A stretch of 60,725 nt of DNA from an uncultured Succinivibrionaceae bacterium (GTDB lineage: Bacteria; Pseudomonadota; Gammaproteobacteria; Enterobacterales; Succinivibrionaceae): assembly GCA_949286015.1 (NCBI GenBank), contig CASEBB010000017.1, positions 1 to 60,725 of the forward strand, written 5' to 3'. Position numbers and translations under genes: made by a program. Shown in pieces: positions 7,820-16,690 of this stretch. Within the stretch, counting starts at the first letter, position 1, and every line of letters begins with the position of its first letter. A model generated the notes under the pieces. That model did not search any database. It saw only the letters and a program-made list of their open reading frames with translations, and was not told the DNA's origin.

Positions 7820-9778
7820 ATGTATCCCTCAGCACCTGATTCCATCGATCCGCAAGCTTTGCTAGATGAGCTGTTTCCTCTGTGTCGCTCCTTAAGTGGC
7901 TATGGCTACGATCAGTCTCTGGAGATCTTAGGGCGCTACATCCCATTTAAGATCGAGGAATACGCCAGTGGTAGCAAGGTATTTGACTGGACAGTGCCAC
8001 CACGTTGGGAATTAGAGCACGCCGTCTTAAAAGACAGCCATGGCCGTGTCATTCTCGATGCGGCAGAGAATTCCTTACAAGTGCTCAACTACTCGCAAAG
8101 CTTTCAGGGCAGAATCTCGCGTGCGGAACTTGATGGCCACCTCTACTCTGACCCAACGCGACCGCAGCTCATACCTTATGTCATGAGCTACTATAACGAC
8201 CGCTGGGGCTTTTGCTTAAGCCATGAGCAGCGCCAGAGCCTTACTGACGACTGCTACGAGGTCGACATCGCGGCGCGTAAAGTAGCGGGCACGATTAAGG
8301 TAGGCGTCTGCGACCTGCAAGGAAAAAGCGAGCGCATTGTCCAGCTGTCAAGCTATCTGTGCCACCCGAGCATGCTCAACAACGAGCTCTCGGGCCCGCT
8401 GGCACTGGTTTACCTCTATCACCTCTTACGGGCGCAACCGGAGCGCTACTACACCTACCGCTTTGTCATTAATCCAGAGACCCTTGGCTCGCTGTGCTAC
8501 ATCTCCGCGCATTTTACGGAGCTGCAGGAGCGCTTGGAGTATGGTTTAGTACTCTCCTGCCTGTGCAGCTATTACAAAAACGGGCGCGGCAAAGAGACCA
8601 TTAACCCGCTTGATTTGCGAGCGCTAAACAACTTAGAAGCGCAGGCACGCCTCTATCCACAACAAGAGGCCTCACAGCCGCAAACACAAGGCACGCCGCC
8701 AGAAAACTCCACTATTAGCGCTACCCCACAGCCAGATGCCTTAAAACAGCAGTACTTTAAGCTGCAGCAACAGCTGCAACAGCAGCTGCAAGAGAGCATC
8801 AATCCTAACTTTTTGCCAGTGACACTGAGCTTTAAGCGCACGCGACAGAGCGTAGTGGACGAGCTGCACTTTGTGTTTGACCAGCAGAAGCAGCAAAAGC
8901 TACAGACGCTAGACGCTAACGCGTCCCTAGCCTCTCAGGGCATCGGCTCAAGTCTGAGCAGCAGGATGTCGCAGCGCAGTAATGCGGAGGCTGGTGCAAA
9001 TAGTCCTGACACGCTGCTGGCGCAAAAGCTTACCCACCAGAACGAGCCACGCTTGCTCAAGCAATGGCAGAAAGCCCTCTGCGGCGATGATCTCTGCTAC
9101 ACCCACGGCATCTACAGCAAAAAGCGCCTCTTAAGCGATGAGGAGCGCATGGCGCTCTACCTCTTAAAGCGTCATGACTACGGCACGCAGCATGGCATCT
9201 CCAGCGCCATGCTCGATCAGGTGCTGCCTTTAAGTCAGGCCTATACCTTTGCCTACAGCCGCCCCATTGATCAGTTTCTAAGTCAGCTGGCACACAGCCA
9301 AGGTGACAGCGTCAGCTTGCAACGCTTTGCACTCATGGGATCAGATGAGCGCCAATACAACTCTCCATGCGTCAACCTGCCGGTAGTACAGGTTACCCGA
9401 GTGCAGTTTGATACCTATCCGGAGTATCACTCCTCAGGGGATAACCAAGAGCTCTTTGCGCTTGACAGTGTTCTTGATGCTGCGCTGAAGATCTGGCGCT
9501 TTTTGCAGCTTTACGAGCAACAGCAGCACAAGTTTATCTGTCAGGTGCTAGGAGAGCCGCAGTTGGGTAAGCGCGGCTTATACCCTGACCTGCACAGTGA
9601 CTTCGGCAATAAAGAGCAGTACGAGCGCAATGAGCGCGCCTTACAGCAAGTGCTGACGGTACTGAGCTTAAGTGACGGCTCGTTTACTTTTGACGAGCTG
9701 CAGCAAAGTGCAGGCTGCACACCTTTTGAGCTGTCGAGCTTAATTGAGAAGCTGCAACACCACGGTCTTATCAAGTAG
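7820..9778 (+). CDS. DUF4910 aminopeptidase-like protein with large insertion
   Basis: The N-terminal half is a textbook DUF4910/DUF2172 M28-like metallopeptidase fold: LCRSLSGYGYDQSLEIL, WTVPPRWELEHA, IPYVMSYYNDRWGFCLS, the metal-site-like block CHPSMLNNELSG near residue 182, and NPETLGS. The C-terminal core resumes with GSDERQY near residue 508 and YPEYHSSGDN. Between them, about residues 260-440 form a Gln/Ser/Ala-rich insertion, so the protein has 653 residues against about 430 usually. In Campylobacter jejuni the relative Cj1295 is needed for adding a di-O-methylglyceric acid group to flagellar pseudaminic acid (from memory). Its neighbours here, an ACP, an AAC(3) homologue and a FabH-like gene, also echo that locus. 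The ATG at 7820 is preferred over the TTG at 7814; no clear Shine-Dalgarno is present. Confidence 0.8.
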   Translation: MYPSAPDSIDPQALLDELFPLCRSLSGYGYDQSLEILGRYIPFKIEEYASGSKVFDWTVPPRWELEHAVLKDSHGRVILDAAENSLQVLNYSQSFQGRISRAELDGHLYSDPTRPQLIPYVMSYYNDRWGFCLSHEQRQSLTDDCYEVDIAARKVAGTIKVGVCDLQGKSERIVQLSSYLCHPSMLNNELSGPLALVYLYHLLRAQPERYYTYRFVINPETLGSLCYISAHFTELQERLEYGLVLSCLCSYYKNGRGKETINPLDLRALNNLEAQARLYPQQEASQPQTQGTPPENSTISATPQPDALKQQYFKLQQQLQQQLQESINPNFLPVTLSFKRTRQSVVDELHFVFDQQKQQKLQTLDANASLASQGIGSSLSSRMSQRSNAEAGANSPDTLLAQKLTHQNEPRLLKQWQKALCGDDLCYTHGIYSKKRLLSDEERMALYLLKRHDYGTQHGISSAMLDQVLPLSQAYTFAYSRPIDQFLSQLAHSQGDSVSLQRFALMGSDERQYNSPCVNLPVVQVTRVQFDTYPEYHSSGDNQELFALDSVLDAALKIWRFLQLYEQQQHKFICQVLGEPQLGKRGLYPDLHSDFGNKEQYERNERALQQVLTVLSLSDGSFTFDELQQSAGCTPFELSSLIEKLQHHGLIK

Positions 9779-9957
9779 CAGCACAGGCCCTTGAGTATTA
9801 AGAGCAGTGCTGTACAGTACGGCACTGCCTCTAAAAGAAACGCAAGCAAAGACATCATATGAGGTGAGCTACTCTTGCTGCTTTGCAGCTTGTAAGAGAC
9901 CTGCACCGCCTAGAGGTTGCTCTGCTGTAAAGCAATGGGCAAATACGTGAGGAAACA

Positions 9958-10182
9958 ATGGCTAACACCACACCAGAAACCTTTTTACAGCAGCTGCAAG
10001 AGATCTTTACAGGGGTGCAGCTTAGTATGGACACGCAACTGCAAGAGCTGCCTAACTGGGACTCGCTGGCGCTGGCACTTCTCCTTAATCTGCTGCGTGG
10101 GCAGTATGGCTGTGAGGTGGAGTTACATCAGCTGTTAGGGTGCAAGACACCGCAGGATCTGTGGCAGCTGATACAGGCGTAG
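9958..10182 (+). CDS. Acyl carrier protein
   Basis: This 74-residue acidic protein has the carrier-protein hallmark WDSLALALLL, with Ser36 as the predicted 4'-phosphopantetheine site, followed by helix III and IV sequence ending in LWQLIQA. The ATG has AGGA six bases upstream. It is not the fatty-acid AcpP, which carries DSLDTVE, but a specialised carrier. The AMP-ligase at 13632 is the obvious candidate to load it, and the FabH-like, AAC(3)-like and LuxE/LuxC-like proteins are candidates to use the thioester. That pathway order is inference. Confidence 0.8.
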   Translation: MANTTPETFLQQLQEIFTGVQLSMDTQLQELPNWDSLALALLLNLLRGQYGCEVELHQLLGCKTPQDLWQLIQA

Positions 10183-11014
10183 TATCAGTACAGGTACTTG
10201 AGCTGAGTAGACATCACCATCACCTGCAACGCTAAAGGCTTTAGCTCAAGGGGCAGCACAGGCAGACAACCTGATCGCAGAGAGGGTCAGAACTTTTGGT
10301 AAATCTTAGCAGAAACCCCACTAATCACCCCCTATAAAAGGTAGGCTCTGCGTGCCTTACTACCCTCAGGGTAAAGGTGCTAAAGCGCCCTATCTCCAAG
10401 TGATCACGATGCCAATCATTACCAAAAGTGCTCTCCCTCTTTTAGAGGGGGGCTATTGGATCCCCCTATTACCCGCTGTACTTAACGGTGCTAAAACGCT
10501 TATCTCTAAGGATAGAGCGGCTTACAAGCAACGTCATCAGAGAGGGTTAGAACTTTTGGTAAAAACAAGCAAGAGCCCCCTAAGACTCACCCTCTTTAGA
10601 GGTAGGTCTCGGCACGCCTTTATACCCTCAGGGATAAGGGTGCTAAAGCACTCTATCGCTAAGTGATCGCGAGGCTAATAATTACCAAAAGAACTCTCCC
10701 TCTGTTATGGGGCTATATTGAAGCACCCTATTACCCACTGTGCTCAACGGTGCTCAAACGCTTATCTATCAGGACATGGTGCTTACAAGCAACGTCATCA
10801 GAGAGGGTTAGAACTTTTAGTAAAGTACAACAGTGCTCCTGCACTTAAATGGCGTCTAACAGTGCCGTTTCTGAGCACTGCACAGTAATGCACTGCGCAG
10901 CTGTTACTGTGTTCTTACTCCCGACACGGCCTCACCACAGGTAAAAGCAAACACCCGCTTGGTGCTAGTGCAGATGCAGGCCACTTCTAAACACAACACC
11001 CACCCCCCTTACCC
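10183..11014. repeat. ~260-bp tandem repeat built of inverted-repeat-bounded modules
   Basis: The landmark GAGAGGGT(T/C)AGAACTTTTGG starts at 10280, 10540 and 10801 (periods 260 and 261), so about two units plus a partial third occupy 10262-10825. Within each unit AGAACTTTTGGTAA is answered about 130-150 bp later by its inverse TTACCAAAAG (near 10414 and 10682) followed by CTCTCCCTC. Each module therefore looks like a MITE-like element of about 160 bp with imperfect terminal inverted repeats. The third copy keeps one end only. A TTCTAAACACAACA motif stands at 10985-10998 before the next gene. I see no coding region. Confidence 0.75.
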
Positions 11015-12004
11015 ATGGCTACTTTTACCCGAGAGCAAGTACTCACCCTCTTACAAGAGTGCGGCGTCAAAAGCGGTGACACGCTCTTAGTCCACAGCGC
11101 GCTGTTAAGCTTTGGCCTGCCTTCCGATCCCCTCTTTGATCTCGACGGTTACTGGTACGATATCCTGCGCACCGCCGTAGGCCCTACCGGCACCCTCGTC
11201 TTCCCTGCCTTTAGTTATTCCTACTGCAAAAAGCAAAGCTTTGATGTGCTCAAGACCATGTCCACGGTCAGCAGCTTAAGCAACTACTTGCTGCGAGACA
11301 ACTTAGCGCTGCGCGAGCAAGATGTAAGCGGTAAGGAAAGCCAAAGCAAGGCCCCAGCCTACACTACCTTTATTCGTAGTGGTAAAACGGCGCTCTACCG
11401 CACACTTGATCCTATCTTTTCCTACATCATTGATGCGCCGCAAGCGCCAACTCAGCTTTTTAGTAACGTCTGCTTCGACTATGGTGCTAACAGCATCTGC
11501 GACTTTTTACTGCAGCAAAAGGCCCGCTATCTCATGCTGGGGCCATGGCTGTACTTCACGTTAATGCACTGCGTCGAGCAAGATATGCAGACGCCTAATC
11601 GCTTCTTAAAGCCGTTTGCAGGCACCATGGTGATTGGTGACAGCGCATATCACAGCACTCAGTACTTCTACTGCCGCTACAACGTACCAGCAACGACAAT
11701 TTTAACGAACAAGGTAGATGACCTTGTCGACGCTGAAGTAGCTGAGGGTATTGCGTCGCTGCAGCCGCTGGGTAATAACCGTGTGCTGTCGGTGCTGGTA
11801 CAAGACCACCTCGATTTCTACCGCAAGCAACTGCAAGCAGCCCCGTGGTTCCTCTTACAGGGCCCTGCGCAAACGCGAGAGCAGATGGAGGCACAAGCGC
11901 CTGACATCTACCACCAAGAGGTACGCCGTGAGTGCTATCCCGCCATAGCGCTGCGCACTCTAAAGTCAGCTACTGAGGGATCGCTGCCAGCAAAGGCGGA
12001 GTAG
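11015..12004 (+). CDS. AAC(3)-family N-acetyltransferase (surface glycan modification likely)
   Basis: The sequence follows the aminoglycoside 3-N-acetyltransferase fold: VKSGDTLLVHSALLSFG near the N-terminus, GTLVFPAFSYSYC, RTLDPIFSYI, and LGPWLYFTLMHCVEQ carrying the late His/Glu region. At 329 residues it is longer than resistance enzymes (about 270), with extra sequence around residues 95-115. Many AAC(3)-like proteins in surface-polysaccharide and flagellin-glycan loci (for example Cj1296/Cj1297) are not resistance genes, and the ACP, FabH-like and DUF4910 neighbours support that reading here. It would transfer an acyl group from a CoA or ACP thioester to an amino sugar. There is no Shine-Dalgarno; the leader is C/A-rich. 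Confidence 0.75.
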   Translation: MATFTREQVLTLLQECGVKSGDTLLVHSALLSFGLPSDPLFDLDGYWYDILRTAVGPTGTLVFPAFSYSYCKKQSFDVLKTMSTVSSLSNYLLRDNLALREQDVSGKESQSKAPAYTTFIRSGKTALYRTLDPIFSYIIDAPQAPTQLFSNVCFDYGANSICDFLLQQKARYLMLGPWLYFTLMHCVEQDMQTPNRFLKPFAGTMVIGDSAYHSTQYFYCRYNVPATTILTNKVDDLVDAEVAEGIASLQPLGNNRVLSVLVQDHLDFYRKQLQAAPWFLLQGPAQTREQMEAQAPDIYHQEVRRECYPAIALRTLKSATEGSLPAKAE

Positions 12005-12318
12005 TACACGCCCCATCTTACGATCACGCTTGTAGTGGACGCAGGCTGTTAGTAGCGACTGCTACATGACCACTGCTAAACAGCACACCCTTTAGCGGCT
12101 GACGCCGCATCGCAAAGGTGGAACAGGGACAGTGGCCGGTCTTAGTCCGAGGGGCAGGGGCGATGACCACGTGACCGGTGCTACAAAGAAAGCTCCCCAG
12201 CGGCTGACGCCGCCATCTTCAAGGTAGGTCAGGGACAACTCCTCTACTTTTCCCCATACGCACTGCTCCCTACTCTTTTTCTAAACACACACCCACACGT
12301 AACACAGGAACGCTGGCC
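12005..12318. repeat. Gap with two palindromic GCGGCTGACGCCGC repeats
   Basis: GCGGCTGACGCCGC occurs near 12094 and again near 12199, each followed by AT(C/G)-rich text and an AAGGT(A/G)G block, then CAGGGACA. This is a variant of the GCGCC/GGCGC palindromes seen elsewhere. TTCTAAACACACACCCAC at 12279-12296 precedes the next gene. No gene is seen. Confidence 0.6.
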
Positions 12319-13458
12319 ATGGCCCACTGTTCTTTTCAGCACGTCCAACTCAAAACAATCGTCTCCGTCGTACCACCAACAAAGGTCGATTGCAGCGCCA
12401 GCAAAGAGTTTTTCGCCTCCGAGCAGCTCTATGAGCGCAATAAGACAGTCTTAGGCCTCGGCGAACGCTATGTGGTCACCAAAGAAGATCAGCTCACCTC
12501 TTTGGATTTAGGCTACGCCGCAGTCAAGAGCCTCCAAGCAAAAGCCAATCTCGACTTAAGTAAGATCGAGGGCTTAGTGGTCGCCACCAGTACCCCTGCT
12601 TTTATCAATCCCGCCGATGCCTTTGTCCTGCAAGGACGCTTAGGGCTTCCAGCCAGCACCTTGTGCTATACCCTCACCGGACTTGCCTGCAACAGCTTTT
12701 TGCTCTCACTTATCAATGTCGCCAGCCTCATCGAAAGCGGTGCCATTAAAAACTGCCTCCTCGTCTGCACCGATGCCTGCAGCACCGACAGCAGTGAGTA
12801 CAACATCCACCACTTCAGCTTTGCTGATAGTGCCAGCGCCATCTTGCTGGAATACACCCCCGACGTGCGGGACATGAACTTTGTTACCCACACGCAAGGT
12901 GAGCTCTATGAAAACTTCCTTGCCCCTGCTGGTGGTAAGCACATCCCTATTGAGGCGGACATCGTCAATCGCGTCGAGATTGACCCTAAGGGCAATGAGT
13001 GGCGCCTGTGGGACGATCTCATCGATAGCATGCAGGTGCTGGCCTTTGTCACGCGCAGCATGCCCAAGATCATGCAGGAGCTTTTGGAGCTAACGCAGCT
13101 TACTTACGACGATGTGGACATGGTCGCAGTCAATCAGACAAATGCACTCTACATCCACACTGTAGGACAAATGGCTAAGGTGCCGCGCAACAAGCTGTGC
13201 ACCGCACAGACTTTTACGCGCTACAGCAATACCGCCTCTGGCAGCGTACCTCTGGTGATTTGTGACCAGATGCAGGGCTTGGGGCAATGCCTCTTTATGA
13301 GCAGCGGTATCGGCTTAGTAGCGGCGGCTGGACGTATCAACTTACAGGGCGTGCAGAACTTTGGCGTGGAGGTGATGCCAGAAGTACCAAAGAAGCGTAG
13401 CCGTGCGGAGGAGATTGAGTACTGGGTGCAGCGCTTCCATCAGATCAATGGCTCATAG
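12319..13458 (+). CDS. Ketosynthase-III (FabH-like) protein with altered catalytic triad
   Basis: The fold signatures of 3-oxoacyl-ACP synthase III are present: the nucleophile Cys124 in LTGLACNSF, FADSASAILLE for the GDGAGA-type loop, and Asn304 in SNTASGSVPL. The position of the catalytic His in the usual HQAN motif is Asn272 (VNQTN). His is the residue that drives decarboxylation in KAS III, so a Cys-Asn-Asn site suggests an acyl transferase or hydrolase rather than a condensing enzyme, comparable in idea to FabH-fold acyltransferases such as CerJ. At 379 residues it is longer than FabH (about 317), with a charged C-terminal tail. The start ATG has AGGA about ten bases upstream. The partner ACP and AMP-ligase are nearby. 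Substrate unknown. Confidence 0.8.
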   Translation: MAHCSFQHVQLKTIVSVVPPTKVDCSASKEFFASEQLYERNKTVLGLGERYVVTKEDQLTSLDLGYAAVKSLQAKANLDLSKIEGLVVATSTPAFINPADAFVLQGRLGLPASTLCYTLTGLACNSFLLSLINVASLIESGAIKNCLLVCTDACSTDSSEYNIHHFSFADSASAILLEYTPDVRDMNFVTHTQGELYENFLAPAGGKHIPIEADIVNRVEIDPKGNEWRLWDDLIDSMQVLAFVTRSMPKIMQELLELTQLTYDDVDMVAVNQTNALYIHTVGQMAKVPRNKLCTAQTFTRYSNTASGSVPLVICDQMQGLGQCLFMSSGIGLVAAAGRINLQGVQNFGVEVMPEVPKKRSRAEEIEYWVQRFHQINGS

Positions 13459-13631
13459 GATCAATGGCTAAGGCGCCACACCACCGCACCGCTAGCGGAC
13501 GCTTGAACCGTAAGAGTAAGCGCGCACTAAGCAGAACTGCGCTGGGAAGTACCACCTGACGCTAACAGCGCCCGCCCCTACAGCCAGTTGCTAGCAAAGC
13601 CACCGCTCTTTGCGAGCGGCAGCTACTGCTG

Positions 13632-15104
13632 ATGCTTTTCACCATAATCACCACCTCCTCTACAACTCTGCTGTGTTTGCCTATGTTTGCCCCATCCACT
13701 GTCCCCGATAGCGCCATTGCTTTGCAAGACAGTAGTCTTGAGCTCACCTACGGGCAGCTTAAAAAGCTCACTACCACGCTACCACCGCGCTCGGTGGTGC
13801 TGCTGGTAGCACCAACTACTACCGCTGCGGCTGCGTCTATTCTCACCTGCTTAAGAGAGCAAGTGGTGGCACTCCACTGCTCCAATAAAAACAGCGCGGC
13901 AGTCTTAGCACAGCTGGCGCACAACTATCAGGTTGACGCCATCATCTCCCCTGAGGAAGTTCTCACTGAGCTCAAAAAGATCTGTACCTTTACGCAGACG
14001 TTGACCTTGGTAGGTGACTTTACGGTAGCCAAGCTTCCCGAGCACCCTCAAGTGCCTGTATATGAGCACTTAGCGCTACTCTTACCGACCTCAGGTTCCA
14101 CGGGCTCAAGCAAGTATGTGCGTATCTCCTACGAGAACCTCACTCTGCACGCTGCGACCCTTGCCGACTACCTGCACCTCACGCCACAGGAGCGGCCGCT
14201 CTTGAGCTTACCGCTCTTTTACAGCTACGGCGTCTCTATTCTCTTAAGCCACATTCACGTGGGTGCCACCGTAGTCTTAACCTCATCATCGGTAATGCAG
14301 GCGGAGTACTGGCACTTCCTCAAAGATAAGGACATCACCTCCATTAGTGGTGTCCCCTACTCCTACGCTATGCTGCTGCGCTTAGGCTTTACGCGCCAAA
14401 CCTACCCGCACCTCACAGCCATGACGCAGGCTGGTGGCCACTTGCCAGCGTCTCAGCAGCAAAGCCTTGCTACCTACGCCAAAGAGCATGGTATCCGCTT
14501 TTATGTCATGTATGGCCAGACCGAGGCCACCGCTCGCATCTCCTACTTAGAGCCAGAAAAGGCCGCAAGTAAGCTGGGCTCTATAGGTAAGGCTATTGCC
14601 CATGGTGAGCTCTACCTTGTAAATGACAAGCAAGAGCGTATCACCACGCCGCATGAGGAAGGTGAGCTCATCTATAAGGGGCCTAATGTCGCTCTTGGCT
14701 ATGCCTCTAAGGCGGAAGACTTAGCACTCGGAGATGAATGGCAGGGAGTGCTGCATACGGGAGATGTTGCCTACTGTGATGAGGACGGCTACTTCTTTAT
14801 TACGGGGCGCCTCAAGCGCTTTATCAAGCTGACGGGACAGCGTACCAGCTTAACCTCGGTGGAGGATATCTTAAGCCAGCAGTATCCACAGCTGCTACTG
14901 GCTGCCGGAGGTAGTGATGACCACCTCAAGGTCTACATTACCCAAGACAGCTTGCAAGAGAGCGGCGTGACGACGAGCGATGTACTGATGTTTTTGCACC
15001 ATAGGCTGAGTGTGCATCCCTCCCTGATGGAAGTGAAGGCGATAGAGCAGATGCCGCTCAATGACAATAGCAAGATCAGCTACAAGAAGCTAGAGGAGCT
15101 CTAA
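13632..15104 (+). CDS. ANL-superfamily AMP-dependent acyl/amino-acid ligase
   Basis: This adenylating enzyme of 490 residues has the core motifs in order: PTSGSTGSSK (P-loop-like A3), SLPLFYSYG, YGQTEATAR (A5), GELIYKGPNVALGY, LHTGD (A7), GRLKRFIK (A8) and the C-terminal NSKISYKKL region with the A10 lysine. Members beside a stand-alone ACP usually activate a small carboxylic or amino acid and load it on the carrier. Cj1307 is a possible counterpart. The specificity pocket cannot be read from sequence alone. The start is uncertain: the ATG at 13632 and a later ATG near 13684 both lack a clear ribosome binding site. It abuts the LuxE-like gene (TAAATG), so the two are translationally coupled. 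Confidence 0.85.
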   Translation: MLFTIITTSSTTLLCLPMFAPSTVPDSAIALQDSSLELTYGQLKKLTTTLPPRSVVLLVAPTTTAAAASILTCLREQVVALHCSNKNSAAVLAQLAHNYQVDAIISPEEVLTELKKICTFTQTLTLVGDFTVAKLPEHPQVPVYEHLALLLPTSGSTGSSKYVRISYENLTLHAATLADYLHLTPQERPLLSLPLFYSYGVSILLSHIHVGATVVLTSSSVMQAEYWHFLKDKDITSISGVPYSYAMLLRLGFTRQTYPHLTAMTQAGGHLPASQQQSLATYAKEHGIRFYVMYGQTEATARISYLEPEKAASKLGSIGKAIAHGELYLVNDKQERITTPHEEGELIYKGPNVALGYASKAEDLALGDEWQGVLHTGDVAYCDEDGYFFITGRLKRFIKLTGQRTSLTSVEDILSQQYPQLLLAAGGSDDHLKVYITQDSLQESGVTTSDVLMFLHHRLSVHPSLMEVKAIEQMPLNDNSKISYKKLEEL

Positions 15105-16253
15105 ATGCACGACCATGATCAGACTGCTCCCTTAAGCACTGATTCCTTAAGCGCGGTAGCAGCGACCTCCAAGGGAGCAGCCGCGCAGCAGGCTGGGCCC
15201 TATGTCCTCAGCGCAGTGGAAAAGGAGGCGGTGCTCTTTCCTCAGCTGCAGGAGCGCCTTGCTTTTCATTACGCACACTGTCCCGAGTACGCGCGCATAC
15301 TCAATACCTTTGGTGTGAAGCTAGAGAAGCTGACAAGCATTGCTGAGCTGCCTTTTTTACCGGTAGCGCTGTTTAAGCGCCTCAAGCTGTGCTCGGTGCC
15401 TGATAGTGAAATCTTTAAGGTACTGCGCTCCTCGGGCACGTCAGGACAGATGCCGTCGCGGGTGTTTTTAGACCGCACCAATGCGCTGCAACAGCAAAAG
15501 ACGCTGGTGCAGATTGTGACCTCCTTTCTGCAACAGCCTCGGCTGCCCATGCTCATTATTGATACGCCGACGGTGATTCAGGATCGTAAGTCCTTTTCAG
15601 CGCGTGGTGCGGGCATCTTAGGCTTTTCGCTTTTTGGTGCCGATAGGACGTATGCGCTAAAGGAGGACATGAGCTTAGATCACGAGGCGATTGACGGCTT
15701 TTTACAGCGCCATGCGGGGCAGCAGATTCTGCTTTTTGGTTTTACTTTTGTGCTGTGGCAGTACCTGTGTGAAGCTCTACGCCGTGAAGAGCAGAGCATT
15801 GACCTGTCGGGGGCGGTAGTTTTTCATGGTGGTGGCTGGAAGCGCTTAGTGGGCACGGGTGTGAACCGCGAGCGGCTCTATACAGCGCTGGCAGAGACGT
15901 GCCACATTGCCCCGCAAAACATTCATGACTACTACGGCATGTCAGAGCAGACGGGTACGATTGCGGTGGAGTGTGAGTATGGGCACCTGCACTGCTGTGA
16001 CTTAAGTGAGATCATTGTGCGCAACCCGCTGACGCTTAAGGAATGTGCGATGGGAGAGAGTGGCGTGATACAGACGATATCTCTGCTGCCGTCGTCGTAT
16101 CCTGGCAACTCCATCCTCACGGATGATGTAGGCGTGGTCTTAGGCTGTGATGACTGCCCCTGCGGGCGTAAGGGTAAGTACTTTAGGGTAGAGGGGCGGT
16201 TACCGCAGGCGGAGCTAAGAGGATGCTCGGACACGTACCAAGTGCCACACTAA
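15105..16253 (+). CDS. LuxE-like acyl-protein synthetase
   Basis: The protein resembles the synthetase subunit of fatty-acid reductase. It has LRSSGTSGQMPSR (adenylation P-loop), YGMSEQTGTI, and the C-terminal Cys cluster CDDCPCGRKGKYF followed by GRLPQAELRGC that typifies LuxE-family members. In Lux systems LuxE activates a fatty acid as acyl-AMP, holds it as an enzyme thioester and passes it to LuxC for reduction to an aldehyde. There are no luciferase (luxAB) genes here, so the pair serves something else. Its ATG directly follows the stop of the AMP-ligase. The N-terminus (about 35 residues) is Ala/Ser-rich. Confidence 0.85.
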   Translation: MHDHDQTAPLSTDSLSAVAATSKGAAAQQAGPYVLSAVEKEAVLFPQLQERLAFHYAHCPEYARILNTFGVKLEKLTSIAELPFLPVALFKRLKLCSVPDSEIFKVLRSSGTSGQMPSRVFLDRTNALQQQKTLVQIVTSFLQQPRLPMLIIDTPTVIQDRKSFSARGAGILGFSLFGADRTYALKEDMSLDHEAIDGFLQRHAGQQILLFGFTFVLWQYLCEALRREEQSIDLSGAVVFHGGGWKRLVGTGVNRERLYTALAETCHIAPQNIHDYYGMSEQTGTIAVECEYGHLHCCDLSEIIVRNPLTLKECAMGESGVIQTISLLPSSYPGNSILTDDVGVVLGCDDCPCGRKGKYFRVEGRLPQAELRGCSDTYQVPH

Positions 16254-16280
16254 GAGCACCTGCCAAGCTCATAGCTCCCT

Positions 16281-16600
16281 GCGGCGCTTATCTCTAAGAA
16301 GAGTGTGAGCCGTGGGCTTACCCTCGAGATAGTGGCCTATAGCGGCGCTAAAGACGACGCTGCCGCGTCCTATCTCTAAGGTAATGGGCCGCGCTCACTG
16401 CTACCACCAAGAGCGCACACCACAGAATGCCTGCGGCGCTTACCTCTAAGAAGAGTATGAGCCGTTGGCCTACCCTCGAGATAAGGGGCTCGCGCGGTGT
16501 TCAATACGGCGCTACAGCATCCTATCTCTAAGGCAGAGGGAAAGCTCCTGCTACCACCGAGTACGTACACCACTGAGCGCCTGCGGCGCTTACCTTAGAG
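16281..16600. repeat. ~150-bp tandem repeat between the luxE-like and luxC-like genes
   Basis: The block CTGCGGCGCTTA followed by CTCTAAGAAGAGT, GAGCCGT and CCTACCCTCGAGATA starts at 16281, 16433 and 16583 (periods 152 and 150): two full units and a partial third. Each unit also has GCGC-rich palindromes, CCTATCTCTAAGG and CTGCTACCACC. It separates two genes that normally act together and occupies nearly the whole 437-bp gap. Confidence 0.75.
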
Positions 16601-16690
16601 GTGACCATAGTCCTGCTTGCCCTTAGATGCAGGTGACAGCAAAACCTTACGCCTTCGCCTTACCACCCACCACGATCACCACAAAACACC

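Noticed and set aside
11015..12004. Aminoglycoside resistance gene
   Set aside because: The AAC(3) family also contains sugar acetyltransferases of surface-glycan loci, and the ACP/FabH/DUF4910 neighbourhood fits that better than resistance.
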